NCBI RefSeq assembly: GCF_029893325.1
Contig: NZ_JARXWL010000026.1
Span: forward strand, 1 to 42,098
Direction of reading: 5' to 3'
Length of the DNA stretch: 42,098 bases
From: Enterococcus sp. PF1-24
Lineage (GTDB): Bacteria > Bacillota > Bacilli > Lactobacillales > Enterococcaceae
Shown here: positions 1-7,573 of the stretch, one piece after another
Numbering within the stretch: position 1 is the stretch's first letter
How the letters are laid out: each line of letters starts with the position of its first letter
Notes under the pieces: model-generated
The model's input: only the letters and a program-made list of their open reading frames with translations
Told to the model about the DNA's origin: nothing
The model's database searches: none
Made by a program: the position numbers and the translations under genes

Positions 1-2
1 AT

Positions 3-50
3 TCTAAAGGATTTCGAGATGTCTTGTCTATTTTTGAAACAAAAAAATAG
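3..50 (+). CDS. 3' end of an upstream gene (partial, unidentified)
   Basis: The frame from base 3 is open to a TAG at 48-50 and would encode a 15-residue tail ending in IFETKK. The stop is followed at once by a hairpin and then a strong terminator, as expected at the end of a transcript. The frame starting at base 1 is also open, to 57, so the frame choice rests only on the more protein-like composition. Too little is present to name a function. Confidence 0.35.
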   Translation, partial: SKGFRDVLSIFETKK

Positions 51-80
51 GTGCTAGTGACTTTTTTTGTCACCAACACC
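50..80 (+). terminator. Hairpin with T-rich loop after the upstream gene
   Basis: A 12-nt arm at 50-61 pairs with 69-80, with two non-Watson-Crick positions, across a loop of seven T. No T-run follows the right arm, so it may be an RNA-end stabiliser or a weak terminator backed up by the one at 110-145. Confidence 0.5.
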
Positions 81-109
81 AGATATTATAGAGCCATAAT
101 TTAAAAAAA

Positions 110-145
110 GTAGTCAGACAACTGAAATTGTCTGACTACTTTTTT
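110..145 (+). terminator. Intrinsic terminator (probably bidirectional)
   Basis: A perfect 12-bp stem (110-121 with 128-139), a 6-nt loop and a T-run at 140-145. A-run 103-109 on the left side would serve the opposite strand. Confidence 0.9.
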
Positions 146-150
146 GTAAT

Positions 151-269
151 CTAGCTACAGGCGTTTGCAACACTCGGCGAAGTGAAAAAGAAATTCGCGA
201 TAGAAAACATCGCTATAATTTATTTTTGCACTTTGCTCGGTTACAGGACGAACGCCCTACGCTTTTTAG
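151..269. repeat. Interspersed palindromic repeat, copy A
   Basis: A 119-nt element starting CTAGCTAC and ending GCTTTTTAG. It folds on itself: GGCGTT near the left end pairs with AACGCC near the right, AAGTGAAAAA pairs with TTTTTGCACTT, and GCGAT pairs with ATCGC at the centre. Copies B (275-392) and C (9359-9477) have the same length and nested pairing but different arm sequences, which implies compensatory change. No reading frame is evident. The family could not be named from sequence alone. Confidence 0.75.
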
Positions 270-274
270 ATAAT

Positions 275-392
275 CCAGCTAAGTGGCTTTGCACCAGTCG
301 ACAAAGTGATAAAAAAATTCACGGTAAAAAACACCGTTAAAATTTCTTTATGCACTTTGCTTGAGTGCAGAGCAAGCCACTACGCTTTTTAG
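275..392. repeat. Interspersed palindromic repeat, copy B
   Basis: A 118-nt element directly after copy A, in the same orientation, 5 nt apart. Outer arms are AGTGGCTTTGC and GCAAGCCACT, middle arms CAAAGTG and CACTTTG, inner arms ACGGT and ACCGT. It starts CCAGCTA and ends GCTTTTTAG. The rest of 393-517 holds a possible -10 (TATAAT, 423-428) and the yqeG ribosome binding site. Confidence 0.75.
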
Positions 393-422
393 ATATTAAT
401 GGCTTTTTTTAGTAATTTACGT

Positions 423-428
423 TATAAT
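423..428 (+). promoter_or_regulatory. Candidate -10 box for the yqeG operon
   Basis: TATAAT stands 90 nt upstream of yqeG, just after the tandem repeats. No good -35 is visible at 16-18 nt, so this is only a candidate. Confidence 0.35.
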
Positions 429-517
429 AATCCCTTGAGGAGTCAGGTTACTGCTCTATTTTTTATGGAATGAAAACATTTTTTATAAAGATTGTTTTTT
501 ACAATAAAGGAGTACTT

Positions 518-1045
518 ATGTTTTTTAAATTTAAACCAACTTGGATGATTGAGGCAATTTATCAAATCACCCCTGAACAACTACAAGCACAAGGGATTAA
601 AGCTGTTTTAACGGATTTGGATAACACCTTGATTGCTTGGAATAATCCTGATGGTACCGAAGAATTACGTCAGTGGTTAGCAATTATGAAAGAAGCGAAA
701 ATCCCAGTGATTGTGGTTTCTAACAATAATCATGAACGAGTAAGCAAAGCTTTAGCTAATTTTGATTTGGATTTTGAAGCTCGCGCTTTAAAACCATTAA
801 GTGTCGGTATTAAGCGGGCACAAAAAAAATTAGATTTGAAAGCATCTGAGATTATTTTAGTTGGGGATCAAATTATGACGGATATTCGTGGCGCTAATGG
901 TGCTGGTATCCGCAATGTTTTGGTGAAACCGATCGTTAATTCTGATGCTTGGAACACTAAAGTCAATCGTTTTTTAGAGAAAAAAATCATGAAGCATTTA
1001 AAGAAAAAAGACCCTGAAATGATTTGGCAAGGAGAATTAAAATGA
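518..1045 (+). CDS. yqeG: YqeG family HAD-IIIA phosphatase
   Basis: A 175-aa cytoplasmic HAD-superfamily protein of the YqeG type (subfamily IIIA phosphatase; physiological substrate not settled). Motif I DLDNTL lies near residue 33, followed by VVSNNN (motif II) and VGDQIMTDI (motif III/IV). The start is ATG 518, with AAAGGAG at 506-512. An in-frame ATG at 470 would add 16 hydrophobic residues without a good ribosome binding site and without family support. The gene opens the assembly operon and overlaps yqeH by ATGA, which suggests translational coupling. Confidence 0.92.
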   Translation: MFFKFKPTWMIEAIYQITPEQLQAQGIKAVLTDLDNTLIAWNNPDGTEELRQWLAIMKEAKIPVIVVSNNNHERVSKALANFDLDFEARALKPLSVGIKRAQKKLDLKASEIILVGDQIMTDIRGANGAGIRNVLVKPIVNSDAWNTKVNRFLEKKIMKHLKKKDPEMIWQGELK

Positions 1046-2151
1046 CAGAGGAAATCCGTTGTATCGGCTGTGGTGTCCAAATTCAAACAGAAGCAGTGAA
1101 TGAATTAGGCTACACACCAAAAAATGCTTTAGAAAAAGGCTTAGAGAATGATGAAGTCTATTGCCAACGCTGTTTCCGTTTAAGACATTATAATGAGATT
1201 CAAGATGTTAGCTTAACGGATAATGATTTCTTACAATTACTAAATGAATTAGGTCAAAAAGATGCTTTAATCGTCAATGTAATTGATATTTTTGATTTTA
1301 ACGGCTCACTAATTCCTGGCTTGCATCGTTTTATTGGTGATAATCCACTGCTTTTAGTTGGCAATAAAATGGATGTCTTACCGAAATCTTTGAAAAAAGG
1401 TAAATTGACGCAGTGGTTAAAAGAGCGAGCTTTTGAAGCTGGCTTGCGACCACAAGAAGTTTTACTGACTAGTGCCCGTAAAGCTGGAGAAATGAGCGAT
1501 TTATTAGCGATGATTGAAAAATATCGGGAAGGTCGCGATGTTTATATTGTTGGGGTTACTAATGTTGGTAAATCCACTTTAATCAACCAAATCATCAAGC
1601 AAACAGCTGGCGTGCAGGAGTTAATTACTACTTCTCGCTTCCCAGGGACTACTTTAGACAAAATTGAAATTCCTTTAGATGACGGTCATTTCTTAATTGA
1701 CACACCAGGGATTATTCATCGTCAACAAATGGCTCATTACTTAGGGAAAAAAGATTTGAAAATCATCGCCCCACATAAAGAAATTAAGCCGAAAGTTTAT
1801 CAGTTAAATCCTGAACAAACGCTATTTTTAGGTGGCTTAGCGCGCTTTGATTTTATTCAAGGAGAACGCCAATCCTTTGTGGCTTATGTAGCCAATGATG
1901 TTGAAATTCATCGTACGAAATTAGTTAAAGCTGATGAGTTTTATGCAAAACATCGTGGCGGTTTATTACAGCCACCAAGACCAGAAGAATGTGCTGATTT
2001 TCCTGAGTTAGTGCGTTTTGAATTTTCAGTTAAAGAAAAGACCGATATTGTCTTTGCCGGTTTAGGTTGGATTACTATTAAAAATCCAGCAGTTATCGCT
2101 GGTTGGGCGCCAAAAGGTGTCGATGTGATTACCCGCAAAGCATTAATTTAA
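1042..2151 (+). CDS. yqeH: YqeH, circularly permuted GTPase for 30S assembly
   Basis: A 369-aa GTPase needed for small-subunit ribosome biogenesis in Firmicutes. An N-terminal zinc-binding domain has two CxxC pairs (C7/C10 and C41/C44). The G motifs are in the permuted order that defines the family: NKMD (G4) at 108-111, TSAR (G5) at 143-146, GVTNVGKST (G1) at 171-179, PGTT (G2) at 201-204, DTPG (G3) at 220-223. A C-terminal domain follows. The start is ATG 1042 with AAGGAG at 1029-1034; an upstream TTG at 1024 gives a less likely extension. It sits between yqeG and yhbY in the conserved order. Confidence 0.96.
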   Translation: MTEEIRCIGCGVQIQTEAVNELGYTPKNALEKGLENDEVYCQRCFRLRHYNEIQDVSLTDNDFLQLLNELGQKDALIVNVIDIFDFNGSLIPGLHRFIGDNPLLLVGNKMDVLPKSLKKGKLTQWLKERAFEAGLRPQEVLLTSARKAGEMSDLLAMIEKYREGRDVYIVGVTNVGKSTLINQIIKQTAGVQELITTSRFPGTTLDKIEIPLDDGHFLIDTPGIIHRQQMAHYLGKKDLKIIAPHKEIKPKVYQLNPEQTLFLGGLARFDFIQGERQSFVAYVANDVEIHRTKLVKADEFYAKHRGGLLQPPRPEECADFPELVRFEFSVKEKTDIVFAGLGWITIKNPAVIAGWAPKGVDVITRKALI

Positions 2152-2175
2152 TAAAAGTCAAGAAAGCAGGTTATT

Positions 2176-2487
2176 ATGGAATTAAGAGGAAAACAAAAAC
2201 GCTTTTTAAGAAGCCAAGCTCATCATTTACAACCGATTTTTCAAATTGGTAAAGGTGGCTTAAACGAGGCGATGTTATTACAAATTGGCGAAGCACTTGA
2301 AAAACGTGAGTTAATCAAAGTAAGCTTATTACAAAATACCGATGAAATTGCTGATGAAGCAGCCGAAGTAATCGCGGCAGCGATTCGTTGCCATGTGGTG
2401 CAAGTCATTGGTCGCGTGATTGTTTTATATAAACCATCTAGTAAGGAAAAATATCAAAAGTTATCGCAAGAAGTTAGAGGGATTTAA
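2176..2487 (+). CDS. yhbY: YhbY, CRM-domain RNA-binding protein
   Basis: A 103-aa single CRM-domain protein associated with pre-ribosomal particles. The conserved GKGG loop is at residues 25-28, after a basic N-terminus, and the length matches the family. The gene lies 24 nt after yqeH in the same operon, supporting a role in ribosome assembly; the exact function in this organism is inferred from the family. Confidence 0.93.
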   Translation: MELRGKQKRFLRSQAHHLQPIFQIGKGGLNEAMLLQIGEALEKRELIKVSLLQNTDEIADEAAEVIAAAIRCHVVQVIGRVIVLYKPSSKEKYQKLSQEVRGI

Positions 2488-2526
2488 TTTAAGTGTTGGG
2501 ATCATTGCTATTGGAGAGTGAATCAA

Positions 2527-3168
2527 ATGTTTTGTAACCATCAAAAAATGAATCGCACACAAACTATGGTGAAGGAGCAACCAGCGCTAAAAACGCGCAA
2601 GCAAGTTGGCTTATTTGGCGGTAGTTTTAACCCGGTTCATTGTGCTCATTTGTTAATTGCTGAAGAGGTCGGTCATACGTTAGGTTTGCAACAAGTTCAG
2701 TTGCTGCCTTCTTATCAACCACCTCACGTTGACGCTAAAAAGACGATTGATGCTAAACATCGCTTAGAAATGTTACGTTTAGCAACTGAAGATAATCCTT
2801 TTTTAGGTATTGAAACGATTGAATTAATGCGTAAAGGTGTTAGTTATACTTTTGATACGATTCAGCTGTTAAAAGAAAAAAATCCTGAAACGGACTATTT
2901 CTTTATTATTGGTGGTGATATGGTGGCTTATTTGCCTAAATGGTATCGCATTGATGAACTACTGAACTTGGTGCAATTTGTCGGGGTTGCTCGAGAAAAT
3001 TATCCTCGTGAGTCCTCTTATCCAATTATTTGGGTGGATGTCCCTACTTTTGATATCAGTTCAACTTTGATTCGTCAGCGAGTTCAGCAAGGGGCATCAG
3101 TTAAATATTTACTACCAGATAAAGTTGCCCAATATATTCAAGCAAAGGGGCTGTATTTAAATGACTAG
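2527..3168 (+). CDS. nadD: Nicotinate-nucleotide adenylyltransferase
   Basis: A 213-aa nucleotidyltransferase that makes deamido-NAD from nicotinate mononucleotide and ATP. The class motif GGSFNPVHCAH lies at residues 31-41 and SSTLIR at 178-183; IIGGDM at 127-132 is also typical. An N-terminal tail of about 26 residues precedes the usual family start. ATG 2527 was chosen because GGAGAG ends 8 nt before it; GTG 2518 overlaps that site. The stop overlaps yqeK by 8 nt, so the two are probably translated together. Confidence 0.95.
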   Translation: MFCNHQKMNRTQTMVKEQPALKTRKQVGLFGGSFNPVHCAHLLIAEEVGHTLGLQQVQLLPSYQPPHVDAKKTIDAKHRLEMLRLATEDNPFLGIETIELMRKGVSYTFDTIQLLKEKNPETDYFFIIGGDMVAYLPKWYRIDELLNLVQFVGVARENYPRESSYPIIWVDVPTFDISSTLIRQRVQQGASVKYLLPDKVAQYIQAKGLYLND

Positions 3169-3742
3169 TGTAGCTGAAAGTGATTATCGCAGTCAGCTTT
3201 TACCGAAAATCCAACAAGCCATGAGCGAAAAACGCTTTAAGCATGTTTTAGGAGTAGAAAAAGCCGCTGTTCAGTTAGCTGAAAAATATGGCGCATCGGT
3301 AGAAAAAGCTAGTATTGCTGCTCTTACTCATGACTATGCCAAAGAGCGCTCAGATCAAGAGTTTATCCAGCAAATAAATAAAGGTAACTACCCTCAAGAG
3401 CTGTTAAATTATGGTAATTATATTTGGCACGGTTTAGTTGGGGCAGATTTTGTTCAGCAAGAATTGGCGATTAACAATCAAGAGATTTTGCAGGCGATTC
3501 GTTTGCATACTACCGGTGCCGCTGAAATGAGCCTATTAGATAAAATTATTTATGTAGCAGATTACATTGAAGCTGGTCGTGATTTTCCCATAGTTGAACA
3601 AGCCCGTGAAATCGCTCAAGTTGATTTAGATCAAGCGGTGGCTTTTGAAACGCAACAAGTTTTGCTTTATCTTATCAGCAGTAAAAAATTAATTTATCCG
3701 AAAACACTTGAAACTTATAACCGATGGGTAGTTAATCTTTAA
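3161..3742 (+). CDS. yqeK: YqeK, HD-domain symmetrical Ap4A hydrolase
   Basis: A 193-aa HD-domain phosphohydrolase. Family members split diadenosine tetraphosphate into two ADP. Metal ligands are recognisable: H28, HD at 57-58, H90, H116 and D134 in the ADYIE motif. The family is usually coupled to nadD, as here with an 8-nt overlap. The downstream 121-nt gap contains TATAAT at 3793-3798, so rsfS may also have its own weak promoter. Confidence 0.92.
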   Translation: MTSVAESDYRSQLLPKIQQAMSEKRFKHVLGVEKAAVQLAEKYGASVEKASIAALTHDYAKERSDQEFIQQINKGNYPQELLNYGNYIWHGLVGADFVQQELAINNQEILQAIRLHTTGAAEMSLLDKIIYVADYIEAGRDFPIVEQAREIAQVDLDQAVAFETQQVLLYLISSKKLIYPKTLETYNRWVVNL

Positions 3743-3863
3743 TAAATAGTAATAAAAATGCTTTAGTAAGAGAAAATTTAACAAAAATGTTTTATAATAG
3801 CTATAGAAGTTAAACTAAACGCCTAACAAGTTCAGCAACAAGCTAACTTGCTAAGGGTGATAA

Positions 3864-4235
3864 ATGGAGGAAACAATTATTAAGACGAGTCAAGAAATTT
3901 TAGAGATTGCTGTTAGAGCAGCAGATTCTAAACATGCAGAAGATATTTTAGCCTTAGATGTACAAGGCATTTCTTTATTAGCCGATTATTTTATGATTTG
4001 CTCAGCGAACAGTGAGCGTCAAATCAATGCAATTATTGAAGAAGTAATGGATAAAGAAGAAGAACAAGATGTTGAAGTTAAACGAGTTGAAGGAAAAGAT
4101 GGCGGCAAATGGGTTTTAATTGACCTAGGAGAAGTAATCGTCCATGTCTTCCAAAGTGCAGAACGCAGTTTCTACAATTTAGAAAAACTATGGTCAGATG
4201 CACCATTAGTACGTTTAACTGATTGGGTGAGCTAA
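3864..4235 (+). CDS. rsfS: RsfS, ribosomal silencing factor
   Basis: A 123-aa RsfS/YbeB/Iojap protein. The family binds ribosomal protein L14 and blocks 30S-50S joining when nutrients are scarce. Typical core segments are visible: LADYFMICSA, GKDGGKWVLIDLG and VIVHVF, then a Tyr/Leu-rich tail. AAGGGTGA precedes ATG 3864. Only one base separates its stop from the next start, a tight operon link. Confidence 0.95.
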   Translation: MEETIIKTSQEILEIAVRAADSKHAEDILALDVQGISLLADYFMICSANSERQINAIIEEVMDKEEEQDVEVKRVEGKDGGKWVLIDLGEVIVHVFQSAERSFYNLEKLWSDAPLVRLTDWVS

Positions 4236-4236
4236 A

Positions 4237-4974
4237 ATGGCTTACGAAACTTTTGCCTTTATCTATGATGAGGTAATGGACGATACTCTTTATCAAAAAT
4301 GGCTAGCCTTTACGGAACGCCATCTACCTAAAGAAACAACAGAAGTTTTAGAGTTAGCTTGTGGGACAGGTGCTTTAGCTGTGGAATTAGCGAAAGCTAA
4401 TTATCAAGTGACGGCGCTAGATCTATCAGAAGAGATGTTGATGATGGCTTCTCAGCGAAGTGCTGAAGAAGAGGTAGAAATTCAATTTGTCCAAGGGGAT
4501 ATGTTGGATTTATCAGAAATCGGTCAATATCAAGCGATTACTTGTTATTCTGATTCTCTTTGCTACATGAGCAGTCGCCAAGAAGTGCAGCAAGTTTTTG
4601 ATGAAGCTTATCAAGCGTTAACTGAAGACGGTGTGTTTATTTTTGATGTCCATTCAATTTACCAAATGACTAAGGTTTTCCCGGATTATAGTTATCATTA
4701 CCAAACAGAAGAGTTCGCTTTTTTGTGGGATAGCTATCCTGGAGAAAAAGAATACAGCATTGAACATTTTTTAACTTTTTTTGTTCAAGATGATCATAAT
4801 GAAGAACAGTTTCTTCGTAAAGATGAACTGCATCAAGAGCGTACTTACACGTTAGAGAATTATTTAATGATGTTAGAGAATACCGGCTTTAGTGATTTTA
4901 AAGTTTATGCAGACTTTACTGATGAAGCACCTAGAGAAACAAGTACCAGATGGTTCTTTGTTTGTAAAAAATAA
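4237..4974 (+). CDS. Class I SAM-dependent methyltransferase, YqeM type
   Basis: A 245-aa Rossmann-fold methyltransferase. Motif I ELACGTG is at 39-45, the acidic ribose-binding residue is in LDLS at 61-64, and QGDMLDL follows. In Firmicutes this gene (yqeM) closes the yqeK-rsfS cluster; its substrate is unknown and is not shown here. It is the last gene before a strong terminator. Confidence 0.85.
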   Translation: MAYETFAFIYDEVMDDTLYQKWLAFTERHLPKETTEVLELACGTGALAVELAKANYQVTALDLSEEMLMMASQRSAEEEVEIQFVQGDMLDLSEIGQYQAITCYSDSLCYMSSRQEVQQVFDEAYQALTEDGVFIFDVHSIYQMTKVFPDYSYHYQTEEFAFLWDSYPGEKEYSIEHFLTFFVQDDHNEEQFLRKDELHQERTYTLENYLMMLENTGFSDFKVYADFTDEAPRETSTRWFFVCKK

Positions 4975-4985
4975 ATGAAATTTTA

Positions 4986-5019
4986 AGCAGCGAAATCTTT
5001 TTGATTTCGCTGCTTTTTT
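4986..5019 (+). terminator. Intrinsic terminator of the yqeG-yqeM operon
   Basis: A perfect 12-bp stem (4986-4997 with 5003-5014), a 5-nt T loop and a T tail. Confidence 0.92.
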
Positions 5020-5022
5020 AAT

Positions 5023-5064
5023 CTAGCTACGGAGATTTGCTTGACCGCAGGATAGCTTTTTAAA
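5023..5064. repeat. Remnant of the palindromic repeat (copy D)
   Basis: It starts CTAGCTACGG and ends TAGCTTTTTA, like the outer ends of copies A-C, but is only 42 nt long. It looks like an internal deletion that kept both termini. It lies between two facing terminators. Confidence 0.5.
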
Positions 5065-5068
5065 TTAA

Positions 5069-5100
5069 AAATCCCAATCTCACAAAAGAGATTGGGATTT
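5069..5100 (-). terminator. Intrinsic terminator of ltaS
   Basis: A perfect 13-bp stem (5069-5081 with 5088-5100) just beyond the ltaS stop. The T-rich tail on the minus strand is short. Confidence 0.85.
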
Positions 5101-5108
5101 AATTTTGT

Positions 5109-7289
5109 TTATTCAGTAGCAGCTTCTTCAGTTGAAGTTGTCGTTGTTTCTTCTTCAGGTACTTCAGCAACTGGGTTATTATCTAAATAAGATTTTGTTT
5201 CAAATAAATCAACTGTTGATTTATTACCATTTACTGAGAAGAGGCTGGTTGATTTATCACCAAGGGCATCTTCGATAGCAGTGATTTGATTAACTTGTCG
5301 TAAGTAGCTGTAGTCACTTGGATTAATCGGAGCTAAACCACTTTCAACATTAAAACGCAATAAATCACCATTGTTAATACTATCAGAAGTTCTTAGTTGA
5401 GTTTCAACTTTCAATAAAGATTCTTCAATTTGTGCTGATAAAGCTTCAGATGGTGTGTTAACAGCAAAACCAGTATGATTATCGTAAATTGTACCACCAA
5501 GATAAGTATAATTTGGTGTTACAAAATTACCATTTCTGAAAGCTACTAATTGTTCATTATTAGCAGAGAATAAATCTTGACCTAGTAAAACGTAATTAGT
5601 TGTATCAACACCTAATAAATGTAATAGGGTTGGTAAAGCGTCAACTTCGCCACCATAAGTATGATTTTCATAGCCTTCAGTCGTTCCTGGAACGTGAATC
5701 ATGTAAGGGACTCTTTGCATTTGAGCGTTATCGAAATCAGTCCAAGTCGCTTTTGATTTACCCACTAGCTCAGCTAAATCTTTATTACGTGAATTAGAGA
5801 TACCATAGTGATCACCGTAAAGAACAATGACTGAATTTTCATATAAACCAGATGCTTTTAAGTAATTAAAGAATTCTTCGATTGAAGCATCTAAATAGTT
5901 GGCTGTTGCGAAATAGCCGTTGATGGTTTCATCATCAGTGTTAGCCATTGGGAAACCAGCTTCATCACCTTTTAATTCAGAGTAAGGATAGTGATTGCTG
6001 ACAGCGATAAATTTTGAGTAAAAAGGTTGTTGCAAATGTTCTAAGTATTGCACGGATTGTTCAAAGAATGGTTTATCATGCAAACCATATTGGAAACTAT
6101 TTTCTTCAGTAACATCATAATAAGAAGCATCAAAGAAATAGTCATAGCCAAAACGTTTATACGTTTCGTTACGATTCCAGAAAGAACCTTTATTACCGTG
6201 GAAAACGGCACTTGTGTAACCTTGTGTTTGCGCTAAAATATTTGGTGCAGCTTGGAAGGTGTTTTTATCACCCATTTGTGAAAATAGCGAACCTTGATTT
6301 AAACCAAATAGTGAGTTATCCATTAATGTTTCAGCATCACTAGTTTTTCCGCCAGAAACTTGGTGGAAGAAATTATCAAAACTAAAAGTGCTATTATCAT
6401 GATATAAACTATTTAAAAATGGTGTAACTTCATGAAGTTGCCCATTTTCATCTTCTAATTGATAGTCAATCACAAATTGTTGCAAGCTTTCTAAGTGAAT
6501 ATAAATGACGTTACGTCCTTCGGCTAAACCGTAAAGTTTTTCATTAGGTTCCGCATAATGACCATCTACATAATCTAACACAGCTTCCAAATCATTTTCA
6601 CTAGCTTCAGCGCGGACTTGGTTGGTTTGATAAGTTACAACGCCATCATAAACAGTAAAAGCATTAACCCCTAAATATTTAACTAAATAGTCACGAGAAA
6701 AGGTTCTTGATAAAAGTCCCGGACGGACAGTTTCTGCTAAAGATAAATTACCAAAGAAAATCAAAACGGATAAAGTTGAAATTGCTAGTGAAAAACGGGC
6801 ACGAACAGGTTTTTCTTGCATCTTAATTCTTTTCGTTGCTAAAGCAAAGATGATCGCAATCATATCAATCCAGTAAATGAAATCGTAAGGTCGGAACAGG
6901 CGTAAAGCACTTTCCCCAAGGCCAGTTGAAACTTTCCCAGCACCTAACATGGTGTTAATAGTAATAAAGTCAGTAAATTCTCGATAATAAACGATATTAG
7001 AGAATAGCAGGAGTGTCAGTAAACCGTAAATCACCATTAAAGCAATATAAGCATTGCGCTTGCGCCGTACATATAAAGCAATAGATAGCAGGAGAATCGT
7101 CGTTGCTATCGGATTAATCCACAAAATGAAATATTCAATAGAACGATCTATTCCTAAATTAAATTCAATTGTGTAAGCTAAGACGTTTTTCAGCCAAAGT
7201 AAAACAATCAATAAAGCAAAAAATCCTAAACGTGTATTAACGACTTTTTTTAGATTATTTTTTTCAAAAAATGATTTTATCTTTTTCAA
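5109..7289 (-). CDS. ltaS: Lipoteichoic acid synthase, LtaS type
   Basis: A 726-aa membrane enzyme that polymerises glycerol phosphate from phosphatidylglycerol into lipoteichoic acid on the outer face of the membrane. About five membrane segments fill residues 20-185, followed by an extracellular sulfatase-fold domain. Catalytic landmarks are present: E267, nucleophile T316 in GGKTSDAE, H433 in SNHYP and D493-H494 in YGDHYG. The C-terminus ends in an acidic Thr/Glu tail (about 711-726). The start is TTG, with AAAGGA 10 nt upstream. Transcription is from a near-consensus promoter at 7445-7473, leaving a leader of about 150 nt. It could be one of several LtaS paralogues. Confidence 0.93.
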   Translation of the reverse strand: MKKIKSFFEKNNLKKVVNTRLGFFALLIVLLWLKNVLAYTIEFNLGIDRSIEYFILWINPIATTILLLSIALYVRRKRNAYIALMVIYGLLTLLLFSNIVYYREFTDFITINTMLGAGKVSTGLGESALRLFRPYDFIYWIDMIAIIFALATKRIKMQEKPVRARFSLAISTLSVLIFFGNLSLAETVRPGLLSRTFSRDYLVKYLGVNAFTVYDGVVTYQTNQVRAEASENDLEAVLDYVDGHYAEPNEKLYGLAEGRNVIYIHLESLQQFVIDYQLEDENGQLHEVTPFLNSLYHDNSTFSFDNFFHQVSGGKTSDAETLMDNSLFGLNQGSLFSQMGDKNTFQAAPNILAQTQGYTSAVFHGNKGSFWNRNETYKRFGYDYFFDASYYDVTEENSFQYGLHDKPFFEQSVQYLEHLQQPFYSKFIAVSNHYPYSELKGDEAGFPMANTDDETINGYFATANYLDASIEEFFNYLKASGLYENSVIVLYGDHYGISNSRNKDLAELVGKSKATWTDFDNAQMQRVPYMIHVPGTTEGYENHTYGGEVDALPTLLHLLGVDTTNYVLLGQDLFSANNEQLVAFRNGNFVTPNYTYLGGTIYDNHTGFAVNTPSEALSAQIEESLLKVETQLRTSDSINNGDLLRFNVESGLAPINPSDYSYLRQVNQITAIEDALGDKSTSLFSVNGNKSTVDLFETKSYLDNNPVAEVPEEETTTTSTEEAATE

Positions 7290-7444
7290 TGATTAAGATT
7301 CCTTTCGTAAAACCTAGAATGATATTTAACAGCATTTTTAAATCTGCTGGAAGTTTTGTTGCTAAGCGTAAAATGTCTTTTTATTACAAAAAGATGTCGA
7401 GACAATTTTGTAATTATTTGCTTCTAAAATTTCTAACTGTTCCT

Positions 7445-7473
7445 ATTTTACTAAGGCTTGAAAATAGTGTCAA
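7445..7473 (-). promoter_or_regulatory. Promoter of ltaS
   Basis: On the minus strand, TTGACA and TAAAAT are separated by 17 nt, 5 of 6 consensus bases in the -10 box. The predicted start lies near 7438. Confidence 0.75.
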
Positions 7474-7510
7474 TGAAAACATGAAAATCTTACATTTGTT
7501 TAATCATTCT

Positions 7511-7539
7511 TTAACTAATTGGGCTTTTTTTGGTATACT
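7511..7539 (+). promoter_or_regulatory. Promoter of the 7574 methyltransferase gene
   Basis: TTAACT, a 17-nt spacer and TATACT with an upstream TGG, i.e. an extended -10. The gene starts 35 nt downstream. Confidence 0.7.
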
Positions 7540-7573
7540 AGCTTATAGAAAAAACACTTTGAGGAGCTTATAA

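Noticed and set aside
151-392. CRISPR-like array from two tandem repeats
   Set aside because: The repeats are ~119 nt, only two, 5 nt apart, and internally palindromic; there are no spacers and no cas genes.
3793-3863. Separate promoter or leader RNA for rsfS
   Set aside because: A TATAAT is present but has no -35 at proper spacing, and the small inverted repeats near 3827-3850 do not form a known element.
7271-7573. Plus-strand open frame of 100 codons between ltaS and the methyltransferase gene
   Set aside because: It overlaps the ltaS start, has no ribosome binding site, and contains both the ltaS promoter and the downstream promoter; its composition is that of AT-rich noise.
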